From assembly GCA_030452775.1 (NCBI GenBank), contig JAKDLQ010000036.1, positions 1 to 13,666 on the forward strand: 13,666 bases of DNA, read 5' to 3'. The position numbers and the translations under genes were made by a program. Source of the stretch: Micrococcales bacterium. GTDB lineage: Bacteria > Actinomycetota > Actinomycetes > Actinomycetales > Dermatophilaceae. Every line of letters starts with the position of its first letter. The stretch's first letter is position 1. A model generated the notes under the pieces. That model was not told where the DNA came from, ran no database searches, and worked only from the letters and a program-made list of their open reading frames with translations. Of this stretch, positions 6,289 through 12,163 are shown piece by piece.

Positions 6289-6553
6289 GTTGCATGTCTC
6301 CTTCGAGCTCACGGCACCAGGGCCATCCTCGGCGATCAGAGTAACGCTCCGCCTACCGGCCACCGGCCCTCGTCCGTATGCCGCAGGGCTCGTCTCCATG
6401 CCCGCGCGGCTGAGGCGCACAGCCCGCCGCCGGCGTGGGGCTGGTCGCCCCCCAGCGCGCGTGCGATGATGGCCTCGCTCGCCCGTCCGGGTGGCAGCCC
6501 TTTACAACGGATCGTCCGGCACGTTCCTGCCGGTGAAGGAAGGCGATGACGCC
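6289..6553. promoter_or_regulatory. LacI-gene / ABC-ATPase divergent intergenic region
   Basis: Both genes must be initiated in this 265-bp gap. CCGGCA (6516-6521) and TGCCGG (6528-6533) form a perfect 6-bp inverted repeat with a 6-bp spacer just before the ATPase ribosome-binding site AAGGAAGG (6536-6543). It is a candidate operator for the LacI-type protein or an mRNA hairpin. TACAAC (about 6503-6508) is a possible rightward -10 box without a clear -35, and TACTCT on the minus strand is a possible leftward -10. Nothing else stands out. Confidence 0.4.
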
Positions 6554-7657
6554 ATGGCAACAGTGACGTTCGACAACGCGACCAGAGTCTACCCGGGTGC
6601 CTCGAAGCCCTCGGTCGACCAGCTCAACATCGAGATCGAGGACGGGGAGTTCCTCGTCCTGGTCGGCCCCTCCGGATGCGGCAAGTCCACCTCCCTTCGA
6701 ATGCTCGCCGGCCTCGAGGAGGTCAACAGCGGCCGCATCCTCATCGGCGATCGCGACGTGACCAACCTGTCACCCAAGGACCGCGACGTCGCCATGGTCT
6801 TCCAGAACTACGCGCTCTATCCGCACATGACGGTCGCCGACAACATGGGCTTCGCCCTGAAGATCGCCGGCGTCGACAAGCCCGAGATCCGTAAGCGGGT
6901 CGAGGAGGCCGCGAAGATCCTCGACCTGTCCCCCTTCCTTGACCGCAAGCCGAAGGCTCTGTCCGGAGGCCAGCGCCAGCGCGTGGCCATGGGCCGCGCG
7001 ATCGTCCGCTCGCCTCAGGTGTTCCTCATGGACGAGCCGCTGTCGAACCTCGATGCCAAGCTTCGTGTCCAGACCCGCACCCAGATCGCCTCGCTGCAGC
7101 GCCGCCTCGGCGTCACGACCGTCTACGTCACCCACGACCAGATCGAGGCGATGACGATGGGCGACCGGGTCGCGGTGCTCAAGGACGGCATCCTCCAGCA
7201 GTGCGACAGCCCGCGGCGGATGTATGACCACCCGGCCAATGTCTTCGTCGCCGGCTTCATCGGCTCGCCCGCGATGAACCTCATGGAGGCCCCGGTCACC
7301 GACGGCGGCGTCAACCTCGGCGGACACACCGTCCCGGTCGAGCGCGATGCGATGAAGGAGGCCGGCAAGCAGGTGACGCTGGGTGTTCGCCCCGAGGACC
7401 TCGAGGTCGCCGAGGACGGGCAGGGCCTCGCCGTCACGGTCGAGGTCGTCGAGGAGCTCGGCGCCGACGCCTACATCTACGGCTCCACCGAGCAGAAGCT
7501 GCTCGCGGCCACCGGTGAGAACGCCGGCGAGGTCCCCTTCATCGCCCGTGTCGACGGTCGGCGCCCTCCGAAGAAGGGCGCGCTCATCCACCTCACGCCC
7601 AAGGCCGGGCACGTCCACGTGTTCAACGCGGAGTCGGGCCTGCGCATCGGCGACTGA
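6554..7657 (+). CDS. Sugar ABC transporter ATP-binding protein (MsiK/UgpC/MalK type)
   Basis: Cytoplasmic ATPase subunit of a carbohydrate importer, 367 aa. Seen: Walker A GPSGCGKST (38-46), Q-loop FQNYALYPHMTV (83-94, Q84), signature LSGGQRQR (136-143), Walker B VFLMDEP (156-162), D-loop SNLDAKL (164-170) and switch histidine THD (H194). The C-terminal regulatory TOBE/MOI-type domain covers about 240-360, with GVRPEDLEV (277-285), so it belongs to the MalK/UgpC/MsmK/MsiK group. ATG at 6554 is chosen because AAGGAAGG lies 10 nt upstream and the conserved MATVTF start follows. There is no permease or solute-binding gene beside it, so it is probably a shared ATPase serving several sugar importers, as Streptomyces MsiK does; this is inference. 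Likely under control of the divergent LacI-type regulator. Confidence 0.95.
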   Translation: MATVTFDNATRVYPGASKPSVDQLNIEIEDGEFLVLVGPSGCGKSTSLRMLAGLEEVNSGRILIGDRDVTNLSPKDRDVAMVFQNYALYPHMTVADNMGFALKIAGVDKPEIRKRVEEAAKILDLSPFLDRKPKALSGGQRQRVAMGRAIVRSPQVFLMDEPLSNLDAKLRVQTRTQIASLQRRLGVTTVYVTHDQIEAMTMGDRVAVLKDGILQQCDSPRRMYDHPANVFVAGFIGSPAMNLMEAPVTDGGVNLGGHTVPVERDAMKEAGKQVTLGVRPEDLEVAEDGQGLAVTVEVVEELGADAYIYGSTEQKLLAATGENAGEVPFIARVDGRRPPKKGALIHLTPKAGHVHVFNAESGLRIGD

Positions 7658-7661
7658 CCCG

Positions 7662-7692
7662 GTCGGGACACGAGGGCCACGAGAGGCCCGAC
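7662..7692 (+). terminator. Hairpin after the ABC ATPase gene
   Basis: GTCGGG (7662-7667) and CCCGAC (7687-7692) are perfect 6-bp arms; an alternative inner stem GGGCC/GGCCC (7674-7678 and 7685-7689) has a 6-nt loop. It starts within 5 nt of the ATPase stop codon. No U-run follows. It may end or dampen transcription into the next gene. Confidence 0.35.
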
Positions 7693-7713
7693 TTCCCGCC
7701 GTAGGCCGCACCC

Positions 7714-8391
7714 GTGCAGATATCGCGAATCGCGCGCCCCTGGCACATCGTCACGTTCGTCGTCGTGCTCGCTGCCCTCACCCTCCAACTGTGGCTCGTC
7801 ATCGACGGACGGGCCATCCTCGTCGACGGATCCGCCCCCGGCGTCATGGAACGGGTACGGCGCTTCTTCTCCTACTTCACGATCCAGTCGAACCTTCTCG
7901 TCGCGGCAACGACGTTCACGCTCGCACGCGACCCCGCCCACGACGGGCGGCTCTGGAGAGTGGCGCGGCTCGCGTCCGTCGTCGGCATTGCGGTGACCGG
8001 AGTCGTCCACTGGTTCCTCCTGCGCCCATTGCTCGACCTGTCCGGCGGCCCGCTGCTCGCGGACAAGCTCCTGCATGTCGCCGTCCCGCTCCTGACCGTC
8101 GTCGGCTGGCTGGTGTTCGGCCCCCGGGGCCGGGCCACCCGCGCCGACGTCTGGTGGGCTCTCGTCTGGCCGGTGCTGTGGCTCCTGGCCACATTGACGC
8201 TCGGGCCGCTCGCCGGGTGGTACCCGTATCCGTTCCTCGATGCCGCAGTCCTCGGACTGGGGACCGTGCTGCTCACCTGCCTCGGCGTGGCGGTGCTCTT
8301 CGTCGGGCTCTCCCTCCTGGCGGTAACACTCGACCACCGGCTGAGACGCACGTCGTCGCACCCCGCTGCGGACGACACGATGGTCAGGTGA
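7714..8391 (+). CDS. Pr6Pr-family six-helix membrane protein
   Basis: Integral membrane protein of 225 aa with about six hydrophobic helices (12-30, 52-70, 85-107, 118-136, 145-163, 183-206). FFSYFTIQSNLLVA (51-64), an isolated histidine in VVHW (H99), the LLHVAVPLLTVVGWLVFGPRGR stretch (119-140, H121) and GWYPYPFLD (168-176) are the features I recognise from the Pr6Pr group, related to FAR-17a/AIG1-like proteins. No biochemical role is firmly known; eukaryotic AIG1 relatives are threonine hydrolases with intramembrane Thr and His, but the residues needed are not established here. The GTG start at 7714 lacks a good ribosome-binding site, and the next in-frame start would remove the first helix. 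Its stop overlaps the following gene by 4 bp (GTGA), so the two are translated together. Confidence 0.8.
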   Translation: MQISRIARPWHIVTFVVVLAALTLQLWLVIDGRAILVDGSAPGVMERVRRFFSYFTIQSNLLVAATTFTLARDPAHDGRLWRVARLASVVGIAVTGVVHWFLLRPLLDLSGGPLLADKLLHVAVPLLTVVGWLVFGPRGRATRADVWWALVWPVLWLLATLTLGPLAGWYPYPFLDAAVLGLGTVLLTCLGVAVLFVGLSLLAVTLDHRLRRTSSHPAADDTMVR

Positions 8392-9641
8392 CGCTCGAGA
8401 TCACGACGGCGAGGCCCGACCCGGCCCTGCTCGACCTGCCGTGGTCCACCCCGCTCGAGGACTGGCCCGAGAACGTCCTCGCCGCCCTTCCGCGGGGCAT
8501 CTCCCGGCACGTCGTGCGCTTCGTCCGATGGCGCTCACTCGTGCTGGCCGTCAAGGAGATCAAGGCCGACATCGCCGATCGCGAGTACGAGATGCTTCGG
8601 AGCCTGCGACGCCTCGAGGTGCCGAGCGTCGAGCCCTTCGGGGTCGTGCGCGGCCGCTCCGCCGGCGAGGACGGGCCGCTCGACGCGGCCCTCATCACGC
8701 AGCACCTGCAGTTCTCCCTGCCGTATCGCGCACTCTTCAGTCAGGCCCTGCGCCCCGACACCGCGGTTCGCCTCATGGACGCGCTGGCCCTGCTGCTCGT
8801 CCGGCTGCACATCGAGGGCTTCTGGTGGGGTGATGTCTCGCTGTCCAACACGCTTTTCAGGCGCGATGCCGGCGCCTTCGCCGCCTACCTCGTCGACGCC
8901 GAGACGGGTGAGCTGCACGAGCGGCTCACCGATGGCCAGCGGGCGCATGATCTCGACATCGCCCAGGTCAACATTGCCGGCGAGCTGATGGACCTCCAGG
9001 CCGGAGGCCATCTCGAGGGGGTCGATCCCCTGGAGGTCGCGGCGTCGATCATCGAGCGCTACCACTTGCTGTGGGACGAGCTCACGGCGACAGAGCGCTT
9101 CGAGGCGGGTGATCGGTGGCGCGTCGACGAGCGCATCCGCCGGCTCAACGATCTCGGGTTCGATGTCGACGAGCTCAGCATCAGCACCGATCTCGGCGGC
9201 ACAGAGCTGCAGATCCAGCCCAAGGTCGTCGACGCCGGTCATCACTCACGGCGCCTGCTGCAACTCACTGGGCTCGATGTCGAGGAGAATCAGGCCCGCC
9301 GGCTGCTCAACGACCTCGACTCCTACGTCGCCACCACCGACCAGCAGGCCGCTGACGAGGAGATCGTGGCCCACGAATGGCTGGTCAAGGTCTATCAGCC
9401 CGTCACCCGCGCCGTACCCCGCGGGATGGCGAGCCGACTCGAGCCGGCGGAGGTCTTCCACGAGGTGCTCGAGCACCGCTGGTACCTCAGTGAGCGAGCC
9501 GGGCGCGACATCCCGATCGAAGCGGCTCTCTCCGACTACCTGCGCACGGTGCTGCCGGCCAAGCCGGAGGAGCAGGACGTCGTCGGTGTCGACACGATCG
9601 AGATGCCGGTGATCGCACGCCCTGACTCACGCGCTGACTGA
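8388..9641 (+). CDS. DUF4032 protein with a protein-kinase-like N-terminal fold
   Basis: Predicted cytoplasmic protein of 417 aa with no signal peptide or membrane segment. The N-terminal half looks like a degenerate kinase of the InaA/lipopolysaccharide-kinase type: AVKEIK (54-59, K56 as candidate ATP lysine), REYEML (65-70, E67 as its partner), a hinge around ITQHLQF (103-109), a catalytic-loop-like WWGDVSLSNTLF (146-157, D149 and N154) and YLVDAETGE (167-175, D170 in the metal-binding position). The C-terminal half (about 230-390) is the DUF4032 region with WLVKVYQPVTRAVP (331-344) and EHRWYLSERAGRDI (362-375). Substrate and function are unknown. The GTG at 8388 overlaps the preceding stop; the frame stays open for about 1 kb upstream but only as a shadow of the two preceding genes. 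It converges on the VKOR gene with a 19-bp gap. Confidence 0.85.
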   Translation: MTLEITTARPDPALLDLPWSTPLEDWPENVLAALPRGISRHVVRFVRWRSLVLAVKEIKADIADREYEMLRSLRRLEVPSVEPFGVVRGRSAGEDGPLDAALITQHLQFSLPYRALFSQALRPDTAVRLMDALALLLVRLHIEGFWWGDVSLSNTLFRRDAGAFAAYLVDAETGELHERLTDGQRAHDLDIAQVNIAGELMDLQAGGHLEGVDPLEVAASIIERYHLLWDELTATERFEAGDRWRVDERIRRLNDLGFDVDELSISTDLGGTELQIQPKVVDAGHHSRRLLQLTGLDVEENQARRLLNDLDSYVATTDQQAADEEIVAHEWLVKVYQPVTRAVPRGMASRLEPAEVFHEVLEHRWYLSERAGRDIPIEAALSDYLRTVLPAKPEEQDVVGVDTIEMPVIARPDSRAD

Positions 9642-9660
9642 CGCGCTCTCGATGCGAACG

Positions 9661-10200
9661 TCACGGCGAGCGCGAGGCCTCGACATGAGGCGGACCGGAG
9701 AGGACCTGGCCGAAGAGGACGACGACCCAGAGCAGGAACGTCACGACGTGCACGGCAGTGCACCACAGGCAGATCGCGTGGATCCGGAACAGCTCGGCCC
9801 ACACCAGGTAGAGGCCCATCGCGAGTCCGACCGTGAGCCAGCCGAGGCGGGCCCGGTCGAGCCAGGCCGCGCCACGCCGCCACACCGCAGGCGAGCAGAG
9901 CGCCAGGGCCACGACGAAGAAGGCGAGCCCGAGGAACGCCACCGGGATCCCGAGGAACGTCGACCACTCGCTGGTCGTCACCGTGGCGCAGTCGAAGGCA
10001 CCACCGACCGAACAGGCGAGCGTCGCGTTGTCGGTCAGGTGTTCGACGCTGAGGTAGGCCGACACCAGCAGCCCCGCGGCGGCGAGCACGATGCTCGTCG
10101 GAATGAGCCAGGCCGGGCGCGTCCGGGCGACGGCGGCCTGCCCGCCTGGCCGCTTGGACGAGTCCAGCAGGCCGGGTTCAGCCGCCCCAGGGTCATCCAT
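9661..10200 (-). CDS. Vitamin K epoxide reductase (VKOR) family protein
   Basis: Membrane quinone-coupled thiol oxidase of 179 aa that in actinobacteria regenerates a DsbA-like thiol oxidase outside the membrane. Helices are at about 30-50, 84-102, 117-137 and 143-167. The family's cysteines are present: the loop pair C63 and C71 (ACSVGGAFDC) before SEWSTFLGIPVA (77-88), and the redox CXXC as CLWC (144-147) at the start of the last helix. The N-terminal 30 residues are polar and cytoplasmic. The ATG follows the DUF929 stop codon by only 3 nt with no clear Shine-Dalgarno, so translation is probably coupled and the two proteins work together. There is no fused thioredoxin domain; the partner is the separate upstream protein. 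Confidence 0.92.
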   Translation of the reverse strand: MDDPGAAEPGLLDSSKRPGGQAAVARTRPAWLIPTSIVLAAAGLLVSAYLSVEHLTDNATLACSVGGAFDCATVTTSEWSTFLGIPVAFLGLAFFVVALALCSPAVWRRGAAWLDRARLGWLTVGLAMGLYLVWAELFRIHAICLWCTAVHVVTFLLWVVVLFGQVLSGPPHVEASRSP

Positions 10201-10203
10201 CCG

Positions 10204-11091
10204 TCACTGCTTCAGCAGCGGGGTGGTCTTCACCACCGCCGGACTGGTGCAGACGTCCGCCGGCTCACCCTTCGTCAGCTGGCAGATCTGGGCGGTGATC
10301 GCATTGGCGTTGGCCATGATCGGCTGACCGTAGTCGCCCTTGCCGGTCATCATCTGATCGACGATCGTCGTCCAGGCCGAGTCCTGGGTGAGGTTCGTGA
10401 AGGGCTGAACCGGCACCCCGGACCCAACGGTCTGGTGGGTGCCGTAGAACATCCACGGGATCGCACCGGCGCTCTGCTCGGGCACGTACGGCGGGGCGTT
10501 GTACTTCTTGAAGAGCTCATCGAGGTCGGCCGGCATCTGCTCGAGCGGTTTGTGATCGCGGTCCTGAGTCTCCACCGCCTGGAAGGAGATGTGGTCGCTC
10601 TTGTACGTGGAGCCGACGAACGACACCGTCGGGATATCCCCCTCGTTCTGGGCCGACTGGGTCTCGGTCAGCCCCGTGAAGTCGCCGAAGCGCTCGAGGG
10701 CTGCGACGAGCGACCACCGCTCGGTGGCGCAGTAGGGACAGAACTCGGCTCCGACATAGGCGAGCTTGGGTTTGGTGCCGTCCATGAGCACCTTCCCGTC
10801 CGGGATCTTCTCCGGGATCGCGTTGCTCTCGGTCGGGACACCGGCAGCATCGAACGCCGACGCCGGCACTGTCGCGAGCTTGGCGATCGACGCGGCCGCG
10901 GCGGAGTTGCCATCGCTCGCCGGAGCCTTGGGCCGATTGGAGATGACCACCCCGACAGCGACGGCGATGATGACCACGACGACCGCGACGCCGGCGCTGA
11001 TCAGCTGTTTACGTTGCCTGTCCTTGCGCGCCGCCTCGGCCCGCATCGCGGCCGCCTTCGTCGCCGCCTCGGCCCGGTTGCTCTTCGCCAC
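10204..11091 (-). CDS. DUF929-family membrane-anchored thioredoxin-like protein
   Basis: Protein of 295 aa. A highly charged Ala/Arg/Lys-rich helix (1-30) is followed by one membrane segment (31-51) and an extracytoplasmic domain. That domain carries AYVGAEFCPYCATERW (111-126) with the redox motif CPYC (118-121), a likely cis-proline in AIPWMFYG (210-217) and two more cysteines (C270, C281) that could form a structural disulfide. The CXXC and its setting resemble a thioredoxin fold. It is the probable partner of the VKOR protein encoded 3 nt downstream: VKOR would reoxidise its CPYC, which in turn would oxidise exported proteins. That is inference; DUF929 itself has no assigned activity. The GTG start has GGAGG 7 nt upstream, and a promoter lies in the gap to rlmB. 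Confidence 0.88.
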   Translation of the reverse strand: MAKSNRAEAATKAAAMRAEAARKDRQRKQLISAGVAVVVVIIAVAVGVVISNRPKAPASDGNSAAAASIAKLATVPASAFDAAGVPTESNAIPEKIPDGKVLMDGTKPKLAYVGAEFCPYCATERWSLVAALERFGDFTGLTETQSAQNEGDIPTVSFVGSTYKSDHISFQAVETQDRDHKPLEQMPADLDELFKKYNAPPYVPEQSAGAIPWMFYGTHQTVGSGVPVQPFTNLTQDSAWTTIVDQMMTGKGDYGQPIMANANAITAQICQLTKGEPADVCTSPAVVKTTPLLKQ

Positions 11092-11134
11092 GAATCTTCC
11101 TCCGATTGGAACTACGTCTCGTCGATGACCATGA

Positions 11135-11162
11135 ACAGTAGTCGTCGGCGGGTCTGCCTCAA
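11135..11162 (-). promoter_or_regulatory. Candidate promoter of the DUF929-VKOR operon
   Basis: On the minus strand TTGAGG (11162-11157) and TACTGT (11140-11135) are separated by 16 bp, a fair match to a housekeeping actinobacterial promoter. A start site about 7 nt further on would give a leader of about 35-40 nt with the GGAGG ribosome-binding site just before the GTG. Confidence 0.5.
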
Positions 11163-11169
11163 GGACAAC

Positions 11170-11181
11170 CCCCGACCGGGG
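11170..11181 (-). terminator. Possible small terminator hairpin after rlmB
   Basis: CCCC (11170-11173) and GGGG (11178-11181) form a 4-bp GC stem with a 4-nt loop, followed on the minus strand by a modestly T-rich GTTGTCCTT. It lies about 25 nt past the rlmB stop and just upstream of the next gene's promoter. The stem is short, so support is weak. Confidence 0.25.
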
Positions 11182-11205
11182 CGGGAAGTTCCAGACGGCC
11201 GCCGA

Positions 11206-12162
11206 TCACCGATTCCGCGACCTGTGGATCTCGTAGAGAGCGATCCCCGTCGCCAGCCCGGCGTTGAGGGACTCGACCGCCGAGCTCGTCGGGATCGACA
11301 CGATCTGATCGCAGGTCTGACGGACCAGGCGCGACAGGCCCTTGCCCTCAGACCCGGTGACGACAACGAGCGGCTCCCCGGCGAGCTGTAGGTCCGGCAG
11401 GTCGACGTCGCCGTCCATGTCGAGGCCCACGACGAAGAAGCCGGCCTTGGTGAAGTCCTCGAGCGTGCGGGTGAGGTTGCTGCACCTGGCCACCGGGACC
11501 CGCGCGGCGGCCCCCGCCGACGTCTTCCAGGCCGCGGCCGTCAAACCCACAGAGCGCCGCTCCGGCACGATCACGCCGTGGCCACCGAATGCCGCGACCG
11601 ATCGGATGATCGCCCCGAGATTGCGCGGATCGGTGATTCCGTCGAGCGCGACGACCAACGGGATACCGGGGCGCTGCGGGTCGATCAGGTCGGACGGGTC
11701 CGCGTACTCGTATGGCGGCACCTGCAGGGCCAGGCCCTGGTGCACGGCGCCGTCGGTCAGCCGATCGAGCTCGCCGCGCGGCGCCTCGAGGATCGCGAGA
11801 CCACGTTCGGTGGCCAGCTTGAGGGCCTCCTTGACGCGGCCGTCGGAGTCGATCCGACTCGCCACGTACATCGTCGACACGGGGACGCAGGCGCGCAGCG
11901 CCTCGACGACCGAATTGCGCCCGGCGACGATCTCGCTCGATCCCTTGCCCCGCCGTGCAGTGCGGCCCGGGCCACCCGGCCGGTGCGAGCCTCGTGACCC
12001 TGCTGCCCGTGCCCGCTTGGCCGCCGGGTGGTACTCGCGGTCCGTGGCCTTGGGGGTCGGGCCCTTGCCCTCGAGCCCGCGCCGACGCTGTCCGCCGGAG
12101 CCGGCTGTGGCACCCTTTGTGTTCTTGCGGATCGCGCCCCGACGCTGCGAATTTCCTGCCAT
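11206..12162 (-). CDS. rlmB: 23S rRNA 2'-O-ribose methyltransferase, TrmH/SpoU family (RlmB-type)
   Basis: SPOUT-class RNA methyltransferase of 318 aa that uses S-adenosylmethionine to methylate a ribose 2'-OH; the E. coli relative modifies G2251 of 23S rRNA. The substrate-binding N-domain is at about 77-150 (EIVAGRNSVVEALR, 77-90) and the SPOUT domain at about 166-314, with all three motifs: motif 1 LDGITDPRNLGAIIRS (173-188, N181 and R187), motif 2 VVTGSEGKGLS (268-278, E272) and motif 3 IPTSSAVESLNAGLATGIALYE (290-311, S298 and N300). The first 75 residues are a very basic Arg/Gly/Lys tail, probably disordered and RNA-binding. The ATG at 12162 follows the cysS stop by one base, so it is co-transcribed and coupled to cysS. 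Other SpoU relatives modify different sites, so the exact nucleotide is not certain. Confidence 0.92.
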   Translation of the reverse strand: MAGNSQRRGAIRKNTKGATAGSGGQRRRGLEGKGPTPKATDREYHPAAKRARAAGSRGSHRPGGPGRTARRGKGSSEIVAGRNSVVEALRACVPVSTMYVASRIDSDGRVKEALKLATERGLAILEAPRGELDRLTDGAVHQGLALQVPPYEYADPSDLIDPQRPGIPLVVALDGITDPRNLGAIIRSVAAFGGHGVIVPERRSVGLTAAAWKTSAGAAARVPVARCSNLTRTLEDFTKAGFFVVGLDMDGDVDLPDLQLAGEPLVVVTGSEGKGLSRLVRQTCDQIVSIPTSSAVESLNAGLATGIALYEIHRSRNR

Positions 12163-12163
12163 G

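Noticed and set aside
6289..6420. 44-codon in-frame extension of the LacI-family protein
   Set aside because: LacI proteins start with the helix-turn-helix, and the GTG at 6288 has a well-spaced AGGAG; the extension is intergenic in character.
5281..6549. Plus-strand open frame (422 codons) antisense to the LacI-family gene
   Set aside because: Opposite a regulator with a complete helix-turn-helix and ligand domain; translation is His/Asp/Arg-rich low complexity.
7383..8387. Upstream extension of the DUF4032 frame by 335 codons
   Set aside because: It overlaps the end of the ABC ATPase gene and all of the Pr6Pr gene in another frame, and the translation is Arg/Pro/Ser-rich; the GTG at 8388 with the 4-bp overlap is the sensible start.
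9652..11391. Plus-strand open frame (579 codons) antisense to the VKOR and DUF929 genes
   Set aside because: Arg/Gly/Glu-rich translation without domains, spanning two well-supported genes and their intergenic promoter; a GC-bias shadow.
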